Below, piece after piece: positions 8,014-13,236 of a stretch of 13,236 nucleotides of DNA; positions within the stretch are counted from its first letter, which is position 1, and every line of letters begins with the position of its first letter. The DNA is from W589 sp964611805 (GTDB lineage: Bacteria; Chloroflexota; Dehalococcoidia; Dehalococcoidales; Fen-1064): assembly GCA_964611805.1 (NCBI GenBank), contig CAZTBG010000053.1:1-13236 (forward strand), in the 5' to 3' direction. The translations under genes and the position numbers were made by a program. The notes under the pieces are model-generated. The model saw only the letters and a list, made by a program, of their open reading frames with translations, did no database searches and was not told the origin of the DNA.

Positions 8014-8301
8014 TCAGACGACCTCTTCGTATAGCGTTATCTCTCCACGCCCGGCGAATAAATCCCGGGTACTTCGGCCGAACTCTTTAAAATGCTCGGT
8101 CTGGCCGTGGTACTGGAGGGCCTCGCGGTTTTCATATTTCTCTAAGACGGTTATCTTGTCCGGGTTGTCCGCCGCCTGGAGAATATTATAGGCGACCGTT
8201 CCCGGGTCCTGCCGTATTAAGGGCACGACCTTCCTGAATGCTTCGACGACATCGTTGCCCTTACCCTCGGCAACTTTCAGGTTAGCTATAAGAACTATCA
8301 T
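8014..8301 (-). CDS. ABM-domain protein, putative quinol monooxygenase type
   Basis: 95 residues forming a single antibiotic biosynthesis monooxygenase (ABM) ferredoxin-like fold: strand MIVLIANLKV, a helix with EAFRKVVPLIRQDPG, strand VAYNILQAADNP, strand KITVLEKYENREAL and the helix with HGQTEHFKEF. The length and TEHFKEF segment resemble the YgiN-like small monooxygenases, which act as cofactor-free dimers on quinols or related aromatics; many ABM proteins have no known activity. A strong AGGAGGT ribosome site precedes the ATG. It sits 35 bases behind the carboxyltransferase gene, so it is probably co-transcribed. Confidence 0.85.
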   Translation of the reverse strand: MIVLIANLKVAEGKGNDVVEAFRKVVPLIRQDPGTVAYNILQAADNPDKITVLEKYENREALQYHGQTEHFKEFGRSTRDLFAGRGEITLYEEVV

Positions 8302-8336
8302 TGCTTACCTCCTCGCTTTAATCACGGTAATCCCGG

Positions 8337-9887
8337 TTAGGGCATATAGCTCGGACCGCTGGTAGGTCCAAGCTGTGTCTTTAATTCCCCCTGTGCCATC
8401 TCGATAAAATCGCACAGCATCGGCCGCGAATCACGCGGGTCGATAATGTCCTCGATGTTGAATGCCTCGGCGGTGCGGAACGGCGAGGCCAGGGCCTGGA
8501 GTCTGCGCTCTATCTCTTGGCGTTTTGCCTCGGGGTCGGGGGCGCTGTCGATTTCGCGGCGGTAGGCGGCGGTGGCACCTCCCTCAATGTGCATCGAGCC
8601 CCAGTTAGCCGAAGGCCAGGCCACGCGTTTGAACATACCGCCGGGCCGGTCGTGGCACTGTCCGGCAACGCCATATATCTGGCGGATGACGAATGTTATC
8701 CAGGGCATTCTGGTCTGGTAGGTAGCGCAGACCATCTTGGCGCCAGCGCGGACGATGCCCTGTTTCTGTGACTCGATGCCGACCATGAACCCCGGCTCGT
8801 CGGCGAAGTAGACCATCGGCAGGTGAAAGGTGTCACACAGTTGCAGGAAGCGGATTACCTTCAGCCCGGCAGCAACGTCCATCGAGCCACCGAGGAACAT
8901 GGGATTGTTTATCATTACACCTACGGGGTAGCCGTTGACCCGTGCCAGTCCCAAAAGCCGGGAGCGTCCCGAGAACTGGCCTATCTCAAAGAAGGAGTCG
9001 TGGTCGAGGACGTGTTTTAGGATGGCACGGGGGTCGTAGCCCTTTCTCCGGTTTCGAGGAATGATGGACAGCAGTTCCTCGTCACGGCGGTCGGGGTCAT
9101 CGGTCGGCTCGGTGTGGGGTGGTAGCTCCCAGACATTCTGCGGTAGGTAGCCCAGGAAGCGCCGGACCATGTCGAAGGCTTCCTGCTCAGTCTCGGCCAC
9201 GTTGTCGATTACCCCGCTGGTGGCCTGTGTCCGCTCGTCACCGAGCTCTTCCTTGGTGATATCGTAACCCAGGGCGGCCTTGACCACGGGCGGGCCGCCG
9301 GGGAAGACCTGACTGATGCCCTTTACCATCACGCTGAAGTGGGAAAGACAGGCCTCGACGGCCGGGAGTCCGGCCACCGAGCCGAGTACTGCCGAAACAA
9401 CCGGTACCTGGCAGAGCACCTTCTCGATACCGTATGTGCCCGGGTTGATGGGTATGTAAGTGCGCCCTATCTGTTCAAAGGTGCGGACGCTGCCGCCAGT
9501 GGCATCGAGGAGACGGAGATAGGGCATCTTCCACTCGATGGCTATTTTCTGGGCACGGCCCCGCTTGTCGGCGATAGAGGCATCGGAGGCACCGCCCCGC
9601 ACCGTAAAATCCCCTCCATTGAGGACTACCTTGCGACCGTTGATGGTGCAGAGACCCATTACCGAGTTGGCCGGGGTAAATGAGACCAGCTTTTCTCCCT
9701 CGTATTTGGCAGAACCGGCCAGACCACCTATCTCCTGGAAAGAGCCGGGGTCGGATATTGCCTCGATTCTTTCGCGGACGGTGAGCTTGCCCCGCTTGCG
9801 TTGCCGCTCGATGCCTTCCGGGCCACCCATCTGGGCGGCAAGCTCCTTGCGGTGTTTCAGTTCGTCAATCTCTGGTTGCCAGACCAT
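8337..9887 (-). CDS. Acyl-CoA carboxylase carboxyltransferase subunit (PccB/MmdA type)
   Basis: 516 residues from the ATG at 9887, chosen because GGGAGGAGAG stands just before it and homology to the family begins at once (IDELKHRKELAAQMGG). An upstream in-frame extension of 37 codons would cover the promoter and is rejected. Two crotonase-like halves are seen: the N-half has VVLNGGDFTVRGGASD (87-102) and DATGGSVRTFEQ (128-139); the C-half has VGVMINNPMFLGGSMD (322-337), ADEPGFMVG (362-370, DxPGF-type), GAKMVCATYQTRMPWIT (382-398), AWPSANWG and EGGATAAYR. Such subunits move a carboxyl group between biotin and acyl-CoA (propionyl-CoA, methylmalonyl-CoA or others). The biotin carboxylase and biotin carrier partners are not in this window, so direction and substrate are open. 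First gene of a likely three-gene operon. Confidence 0.93.
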   Translation of the reverse strand: MVWQPEIDELKHRKELAAQMGGPEGIERQRKRGKLTVRERIEAISDPGSFQEIGGLAGSAKYEGEKLVSFTPANSVMGLCTINGRKVVLNGGDFTVRGGASDASIADKRGRAQKIAIEWKMPYLRLLDATGGSVRTFEQIGRTYIPINPGTYGIEKVLCQVPVVSAVLGSVAGLPAVEACLSHFSVMVKGISQVFPGGPPVVKAALGYDITKEELGDERTQATSGVIDNVAETEQEAFDMVRRFLGYLPQNVWELPPHTEPTDDPDRRDEELLSIIPRNRRKGYDPRAILKHVLDHDSFFEIGQFSGRSRLLGLARVNGYPVGVMINNPMFLGGSMDVAAGLKVIRFLQLCDTFHLPMVYFADEPGFMVGIESQKQGIVRAGAKMVCATYQTRMPWITFVIRQIYGVAGQCHDRPGGMFKRVAWPSANWGSMHIEGGATAAYRREIDSAPDPEAKRQEIERRLQALASPFRTAEAFNIEDIIDPRDSRPMLCDFIEMAQGELKTQLGPTSGPSYMP

Positions 9888-9969
9888 ATCTCTCCTCCCT
9901 TCTTCTCGTGAAAGTGCCTCGTATTGAGATTGTTTGCGGAATACGCGTGGCACGCTCGGGGCGAAGTCT

Positions 9970-9998
9970 AGTATAGCAATAACGGTGGTGACTGACAA
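9970..9998 (-). promoter_or_regulatory. Promoter of the carboxyltransferase operon
   Basis: On the minus strand -35 TTGTCA (9998-9993, 5 of 6), a 17-base spacer and -10 TATACT (9975-9970, 5 of 6). Start near 9963 gives a leader of about 75 bases. It abuts the -35 of the divergent tRNA promoter. Confidence 0.6.
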
Positions 9999-10017
9999 GG
10001 AAGGAACGTGCTATAAT
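9988..10017 (+). promoter_or_regulatory. Promoter of tRNA-Arg
   Basis: A perfect -10 TATAAT (10012-10017) lies 18 bases after GTGACT (9988-9993, 4 of 6). Start near 10024, about 64 bases before the mature tRNA 5' end. Confidence 0.5.
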
Positions 10018-10087
10018 CACCTGTGCGGTGAGCGTGGGCATCATGCGGCGCAAGTATGTGGTGAGGTTGCCCGGAACCGGTCAATAT

Positions 10088-10164
10088 GCCCCTGTAGCTC
10101 AGTAGGATAGAGCAACGGTTTCCTAAACCGTGTGTCGTGCGTTCGAGTCGCACCAGGGGTACCA
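10088..10164 (+). tRNA. tRNA-Arg, anticodon CCU
   Basis: A complete 77-base cloverleaf. Acceptor arm GCCCCTG pairs with CAGGGGT (first pair G-U), D arm GCTC/GAGC, anticodon stem ACGGT/ACCGT around loop TTCCTAA, T arm GTGCG/CGCAC around TTCGAGT, discriminator A, and an encoded CCA (10162-10164). The anticodon CCT (10122-10124) reads the rare arginine codon AGG. It has its own promoter upstream and a terminator just downstream. Its 3' half, from the anticodon onward, is duplicated at 13079-13126, marking it as the target of an integrated element; the copy restored on integration keeps the tRNA intact. Confidence 0.96.
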
Positions 10165-10169
10165 GATTT
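10122..10169 (+). repeat. Attachment site attL (inside tRNA-Arg)
   Basis: Identity with the second copy starts exactly at the first anticodon base and runs through CCA into GATTT. Starting in the anticodon loop is typical for tyrosine recombinases that use tRNA genes. The only difference is T at 10148 (T loop), G at 13105 in the other copy. Confidence 0.9.
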
Positions 10170-10182
10170 CGAGACTAGAAGG

Positions 10183-10214
10183 CCCTCGAAGACATTGGAT
10201 ACTTCGAGGGTTTT
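10183..10214 (+). terminator. Intrinsic terminator of tRNA-Arg
   Basis: A perfect 9-base stem CCCTCGAAG (10183-10191) with CTTCGAGGG (10202-10210), a 10-base loop and TTTT, 18 bases after CCA. It lies on the island side of attL and is not present after attR, so it arrived with the element. Confidence 0.85.
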
Positions 10215-10310
10215 CATGTTTTTGCTAACAAATTGCTAACAATCTACTTCAGAGTGGTAATTAATAGAAGTTTTAGAAATACGAAATGGTAGTTGATATT
10301 TTAGTATGAA

Positions 10311-10328
10311 CAAACATCGGGATGTTTG
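10311..10328. promoter_or_regulatory. Perfect 18-base dyad, possible protein-binding site
   Basis: CAAACATC-GG-GATGTTTG, two 8-base arms around GG, in the non-coding 10215-10402 stretch. Its core AACATCGGGATG recurs at 11878-11889, next to the integrase fragment. It could be a recombinase or regulator site, or a weak terminator for the gene pair; no T run follows on the minus strand. Confidence 0.35.
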
Positions 10329-10402
10329 ATTCAGTTGTACTATGATAATTCTAACCGACAAAGAGGCTGTCAGTATTGTACCTATTTGATATCCTATGGT
10401 TT

Positions 10403-11167
10403 CTAGGCTGCAATCTCAGCCCGTATATTCTCGCGCTGACTCCAAGCTACGGGAGTTATTTCATAGTTTCTTAACGCTTCCATAACCTCTAATGGAATTG
10501 CTTGCTCTTTGTCATTTAAGAACGCTAATGCCTTTGATTCTGGAGGCCTTACTTCCCTTGTATCTAACCAAGCAAATGCCATCGACATTGCCGAATCTTT
10601 ATTCGGTCTATTTATTGTTTCTACTATTCTTTCAGGTCTATTTCTAGATTTCGGAATAACAAAGTCAAAGCTATGGTCATAGCCTGTCCTTCCCGTGAAT
10701 TTTACTCTTGGTGTATACCTTATTTCATTGATATCTAACCACATAACCACGTCTTCGTAAAAGATACTTAATACTAAGGGCTCTGCAAGATAGAACATAT
10801 CATTTATGGCTAGCATGGCTTGTACCAAGTTATGTTTCTTCAATGCGAAATTATCTGAATTTGCTAATACTTGAATTTCCCTACCCTTATTTTGTACCCC
10901 GAATCCATTCAATGTGAGTTTCAGTAACTGTTGTCTTTTTGGGGTATCTATTCTACATCCTGACATTTCTAAATCATTTAAAATGTATCCATCGTCTGTT
11001 AGTAAAAAAGAGTCATCTTCTTTTCTTGCATATATCTGAAGGTAGTCATTGTGGCGGTCAAGATAAGGTGTTGTAATCTCGACATACTCCCCCATCTGCC
11101 TAATTGCAGTCTTGTCTTTCAGCCAAGTTAAATACTTGTCCATTAACTCACGAATCTCACTCGACAT
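10403..11167 (-). CDS. DUF1828/DUF1829 two-domain protein
   Basis: 254 residues. The N-terminal part matches DUF1828 (VEITTPYLDRHNDYLQIYAR near 28-47, then LLTDDGYILNDLEMSG near 55-70), and the C-terminal part matches DUF1829 (HSFDFVIPKSRNRPERIVE near 165-183, then AFAWLDTREVRPPESKALAF near 198-217). Function of both domains is unknown; they are common on phages and islands. Its ATG overlaps the stop of the upstream gene (TAATG, sharing base 11167), with GGAGAG nine bases before, so translation is coupled. That arrangement is typical of two-component modules such as toxin-antitoxin or defence pairs, which is inference. Base composition is AT-rich against the flanks, consistent with transfer. 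Confidence 0.85.
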   Translation of the reverse strand: MSSEIRELMDKYLTWLKDKTAIRQMGEYVEITTPYLDRHNDYLQIYARKEDDSFLLTDDGYILNDLEMSGCRIDTPKRQQLLKLTLNGFGVQNKGREIQVLANSDNFALKKHNLVQAMLAINDMFYLAEPLVLSIFYEDVVMWLDINEIRYTPRVKFTGRTGYDHSFDFVIPKSRNRPERIVETINRPNKDSAMSMAFAWLDTREVRPPESKALAFLNDKEQAIPLEVMEALRNYEITPVAWSQRENIRAEIAA

Positions 11168-11613
11168 TAAAACATCACTCTCCTAATATCGGGTTGTTCT
11201 GTGATATTGCAGTAATCCATAAATTCCTGTAATGTTTGCCATTGGTCGTCTGTGTTTCTAAATATTTCTTCTGGGATAGGATAAGCCCATTTGTCTGCGA
11301 ATCCCTCTTTATATTTATGTATATGAGGTGGTGGAATTTCCGAATCATCCGGATTTCTGTGAGGTGGTCCTGACAAATCTAGTCTTACAAGAATCACTAT
11401 CTGTCTCGCACGGTTTTGATATGTTATTCTTTTCAGGTCAATTCTCCCACGGTTTATATCTAATAAAAAGTTTCCCTTTTTATCCCTAGAAACAAGCGGT
11501 ATCTCGATTTTCACTCCCATAGTAGGAAAATCCCACCGGTTTTTATTCGCAGCTATCTTTTCCATACCGAAAAGGTAATCTGCTTCAGCTTGAGATATGT
11601 TGATCTCTGCCAT
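11167..11613 (-). CDS. DUF6978-like protein, first gene of a two-gene module
   Basis: 148 residues. I recognise the pattern of the DUF6978 family: ISQAEADYLFGMEK at the N-terminus, KIEIPLVSRDKKGNFLLDINRGRIDLKR split around 35-62, TYQNRARQIVILVRLDLSGPPHRNPDD near 64-90, then PPPHIHKYKEGFADKWA with two His. No membrane segment, no known catalytic motif I can defend. The conserved GPPHRNPD and HIHKY parts resemble a binding surface rather than a classical enzyme centre. It starts behind a weak AAGG site, 46 bases after a predicted transcription start, and its stop overlaps the start of the DUF1828/DUF1829 gene. Family call is from memory of the pattern. Confidence 0.75.
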   Translation of the reverse strand: MAEINISQAEADYLFGMEKIAANKNRWDFPTMGVKIEIPLVSRDKKGNFLLDINRGRIDLKRITYQNRARQIVILVRLDLSGPPHRNPDDSEIPPPHIHKYKEGFADKWAYPIPEEIFRNTDDQWQTLQEFMDYCNITEQPDIRRVMF

Positions 11614-11665
11614 ATCCTTGACTTCTCGCTTTTATAAATCCAATTTTATCCCTGGTGCTTAGAGT

Positions 11666-11694
11666 ATTATTGTTTTAACAGCACAAAATGTCAA
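11666..11694 (-). promoter_or_regulatory. Promoter of the island two-gene module
   Basis: On the minus strand -35 TTGACA (11694-11689, perfect), 17-base spacer, -10 AATAAT (11671-11666, 5 of 6). Start near 11659, about 46 bases before the ATG at 11613. Confidence 0.6.
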
Positions 11695-11696
11695 TT

Positions 11697-11796
11697 CTAC
11701 GCACCGCAGCATTTTTATACTTCAGGCCACTCCCACAGGGACATGGTTCGTTCCGGCCAATCTTTAGGGATGGGCTACTACATGTTATAACAGCTT
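11697..11796 (-). pseudogene. Frameshifted SEC-C zinc-motif fragment
   Basis: The minus strand reads PSLKIGRNEPCPCGSGLKYK, the hallmark SEC-C start, then loses frame inside a run of five A. One extra A would give KKCCGA and a stop at 11699-11697, exactly the usual C-terminal ending. An in-frame stop lies only eight codons before PSLK, so the body of the protein is gone. SEC-C binds zinc at the C-terminus of SecA and many accessory proteins. It lies between the dead integrase and the promoter of the gene pair. Confidence 0.75.
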
Positions 11797-11813
11797 ATAA
11801 AGATTAAACAATA

Positions 11814-11841
11814 AAGGCGCCCGATTACTACCAGACGCCTT
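11814..11841 (-). terminator. Possible terminator behind the integrase remnant
   Basis: AAGGCG (11841-11836) pairs with CGCCTT (11819-11814), loop 16 bases, followed on the minus strand by TATTGTTT. It is 66 bases after the integrase stop. Stem short and loop long, so weak. Confidence 0.35.
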
Positions 11842-11907
11842 AACAATTACGAAATCGTACTTGGTCACCATTGGACGAACATCGGGATGACAACATTAGT
11901 GTAAAAC

Positions 11908-12087
11908 TTAGGATACCTGTAACTGAGTTACGCTATCTCGGACAAGTACTTCGTCAAACCGTTTGGCAGCTGCCTCCTGTAGTCCTAATAATACGTGACT
12001 ATAGGTATCAAGGGTAAAGGCTACTGTTGCATGTCCTGACGAAGATAATTATCCCTCCAATGTCGAGTGGCGTAGGAGATGCAATTT
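11908..12087 (-). pseudogene. Tyrosine recombinase (integrase) C-terminal remnant
   Basis: The minus strand reads HLLRHSTL (His codon at 12081-12079), then an in-frame TAA at 12051-12049, then SGHATVAFTLDTYSHVLLGL and QEAAAKRFDEVL, ending at a stop (11910-11908). This is the catalytic end of a phage-type integrase: the HxxRH box, the GH box and the nucleophilic Tyr (codon 12003-12001). About 20 residues normally between RH and GH are missing or replaced by five residues around the stop, another stop lies just upstream (12090-12088), and the N-terminal domains are absent. It is therefore inactive. It is the likely relic of the enzyme that inserted the island into tRNA-Arg. Confidence 0.88.
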
Positions 12088-12100
12088 CTAGCATCGCTGC

Positions 12101-12895
12101 CTATTCCCCCCTGAATATTGGCTCTCTCTTTTCCAGAAATGCCTGTGTTCCCTCTTTATGGTCCTCCGATTGCATGATTTCTCTCATTAGTGGCTGAATG
12201 TACTTCATGCTTGATTCCAGATTCATGTCCAACCCGGCGTATATAGCAAGTTTAGCCCTTTGAATCGCTAGCGGGGCTGCTTTGGCCAGCTTCTCGGCCA
12301 GTTCTCTGGTAGCGATTTCCAGTTCGTCATGGGGAACGACCATAGTTACAAGCCCTATGCGCTCGGCTTCCCTGGCATCAATCATGTCACCTGTCCAGAT
12401 TAGTTGACAGGCTTTGTCTATTCCCACAAGCCTTGGTAATAAGTGAATGCCTCCTTCAACAGGGAGAAGTCCTCGACGTATATAGACCTCTGTGAATCTG
12501 GCGTTATCCGAAGCAATCCTGATGTCACAAGCCATGGCAAGGTCGAGCCCGGCACCTGCGGCAACTCCGTTAATTGCCGCAATTATCGGTTTCTCACATT
12601 TCTGCATAAGGACGTGAACTGAGACGCGCCCGCTGCCTGTTCTACCGGGTCTTTCCTGACTGATTGGACGGTTAGCATTCTCGGCCAGTGATTTAACATC
12701 GGCACCAGAGCAGAAGGCACGACCGGCACCGGTGATAATCAGCACTCTCACCGCTTTATCCTTCGAAATATTTTCGACTATCTGGTACATGCTGTCTCGC
12801 ATACCGGGGCTGAGGGCATTCATTTCATCTGGTCGATTAAGGGTCATAGTGGCGATGCCACCTTCTTCGGTATAGATGATGTCCTGATAATCCAT
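12101..12895 (-). CDS. Crotonase (enoyl-CoA hydratase/isomerase) family protein
   Basis: 264 residues, full length. Oxyanion-hole segments are seen at AFCSGADVKSL (60-70) and NGVAAGAGLDLAMACD (109-124). In classical enoyl-CoA hydratase two Glu do the chemistry; the first position here is Asp118 and the second (Glu of the FGQPE segment) is Tyr138, while a Glu stands at 147 in LLPVEGG, the place used by isomerase-type relatives. So it may be an isomerase or another crotonase rather than a plain hydratase. The first ATG has AGGAG nearby. It lies inside the tRNA-bounded island yet has base composition like the chromosome. It could support the acyl-CoA metabolism suggested by the CoA transferases and carboxylase, but no direct link is visible. 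Confidence 0.93.
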   Translation of the reverse strand: MDYQDIIYTEEGGIATMTLNRPDEMNALSPGMRDSMYQIVENISKDKAVRVLIITGAGRAFCSGADVKSLAENANRPISQERPGRTGSGRVSVHVLMQKCEKPIIAAINGVAAGAGLDLAMACDIRIASDNARFTEVYIRRGLLPVEGGIHLLPRLVGIDKACQLIWTGDMIDAREAERIGLVTMVVPHDELEIATRELAEKLAKAAPLAIQRAKLAIYAGLDMNLESSMKYIQPLMREIMQSEDHKEGTQAFLEKREPIFRGE

Positions 12896-12933
12896 TATCT
12901 GAACTCCTTTACAGTTATATCCGCCTGACTCGG

Positions 12934-13059
12934 TTATGGCGATGATTCCCCGGTTGATATCGTCGCTGTGGGAATATGAACCCTGGATGTGGTCATATCT
13001 CTCGGGTAGTTAGGTATCTCTTCGCCATTCCACAGACTCTTGATCAATGGCTTAAGTGG
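12934..13059 (-). other. Short open stretch upstream of the crotonase gene, unrecognised
   Basis: Between attR and the crotonase gene the minus strand holds a 41-codon stretch open between two stops (reads IKSLWNGEEIPNYP, then RDMTTSRVHIPTA). The translation looks protein-like but I recognise no family; it may be a gene remnant cut by integration. No good promoter for the crotonase gene was found here. Confidence 0.25.
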
Positions 13060-13078
13060 TCAACCCGTAGAGTGATTA

Positions 13079-13126
13079 CCTAAACCGTGTGTCGTGCGTT
13101 CGAGGCGCACCAGGGGTACCAGATTT
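13079..13126 (+). repeat. Attachment site attR: tRNA-Arg 3'-half fragment
   Basis: 47 of 48 bases equal 10122-10169: anticodon CCT, 3' anticodon stem, T arm, acceptor 3' strand, CCA (13119-13121) and GATTT. The 5' half of a tRNA is absent to its left, so this is a fragment, not a gene. Marks the far end of the island. Confidence 0.93.
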
Positions 13127-13150
13127 AGCCTATAATTTTATATGTTAATC

Positions 13151-13236
13151 TCACGAATTCTGCAATACCGAGACTATTTCGTCGGATGTCCTGACCCTGC
13201 CTTCTCTGGGGAATACCTGCTTGATGAAGTATTCGT
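13151..13236 (-). CDS. C-terminal end of an unidentified gene (partial)
   Basis: The minus strand is open from the window edge to TGA at 13153-13151, reading EYFIKQVFPREGRVRTSDEI and then VSVLQNS. The mixed charged/hydrophobic pattern looks like a real protein end; the other two minus frames are less convincing. Only 27 residues are visible, so no family can be given. It lies just outside attR and would be the original neighbour of tRNA-Arg. Confidence 0.45.
   Translation of the reverse strand, partial: EYFIKQVFPREGRVRTSDEIVSVLQNS

Larger units (their letters stand above)
10122..13126. mobile_element. Small tRNA-Arg-targeted genomic island with dead integrase
   Basis: Bounded by 48-base direct repeats (10122-10169 and 13079-13126, one mismatch) derived from the 3' half of tRNA-Arg(CCU); one repeat unit plus content is 2957 bases. 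Inside, all on the minus strand: a DUF6978-like/DUF1828-DUF1829 gene pair, a frameshifted SEC-C fragment, a broken tyrosine integrase C-terminus, and a crotonase gene. The part from about 10215 to 12090 is visibly richer in A+T than the flanks. No working recombinase is left, so the element probably cannot excise by itself. The integrase fragment sits mid-island rather than beside an attachment site, which may mean deletions or two nested insertions. Confidence 0.85.

Noticed and set aside
9888..9998. 37-codon upstream extension of the carboxyltransferase gene
   Set aside because: It would cover the TTGTCA/TATACT promoter; the ATG at 9887 has a strong ribosome site and family similarity starts right after it.
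13079..13126. A second tRNA-Arg gene
   Set aside because: Only the 3' half is present; the sequence to its left has no acceptor or D arm.

Overview
The window looks like a bacterial chromosome of moderate-to-high GC content carrying many acyl-CoA enzymes: two CaiB-type CoA transferases, an acyl-CoA carboxyltransferase and a crotonase. It also has a MoxR/DUF58/DUF4129/transglutaminase operon. This mix is typical of uncultured Chloroflexota (Dehalococcoidia) from sediment or subsurface, but that assignment is inferred from gene flavour only; there is no rRNA or other marker gene here.

Layout. (1) 1-294: intergenic, with a two-hairpin repeat and a good sigma70-type promoter (TTGACA-18-TAAAAT). 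(2) 295-2862, plus strand: two family III CoA transferases in one operon, ending in a clear intrinsic terminator at 2897-2928. The first has Gln173 where the catalytic Asp is expected; the second keeps it (Asp197). This suggests a heteromeric enzyme with one catalytic subunit. (3) 2933-3238: no gene, but a second, inverted copy of the two-hairpin repeat whose first hairpin can terminate the operon arriving from the right. (4) 7602 down to 3239, minus strand: moxR (TTG start), DUF58, DUF4129 membrane protein and a small transglutaminase-like protein, tightly spaced, with a TATAAT box upstream of moxR. (5) 9887 down to 7680, minus strand: an acyl-CoA carboxyltransferase, an ABM-fold monooxygenase-like protein and a TIGR04076 protein, expressed from TTGTCA-17-TATACT. 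That promoter lies back to back with the promoter of the next gene. (6) 10088-10164, plus strand: tRNA-Arg(CCU) with encoded CCA and its own terminator.

(7) 10122-13126: a small tRNA-targeted genomic island. Forty-eight bases, starting exactly at the anticodon of tRNA-Arg and running past CCA, are repeated at 13079-13126 with one mismatch, the classic attL/attR footprint of a tyrosine recombinase. Inside, all on the minus strand, are a two-gene module of unknown function (DUF6978-like protein, then a DUF1828/DUF1829 protein, stop and start overlapping in TAATG) with its own promoter; a SEC-C zinc-motif fragment with a one-base frameshift; a degenerate tyrosine integrase C-terminus that still shows its HxxR, GH and Tyr motifs; and an intact crotonase-family gene with an atypical active site. 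The island has no working integrase, so it is probably fixed.

(8) 13127-13236: chromosome beyond the island, with the last 27 codons of an unidentified minus-strand gene running off the window.

The parts most worth a second look are the island with its two-gene module, the CoA transferase pair with one apparently dead active site, and the dispersed two-hairpin repeat.
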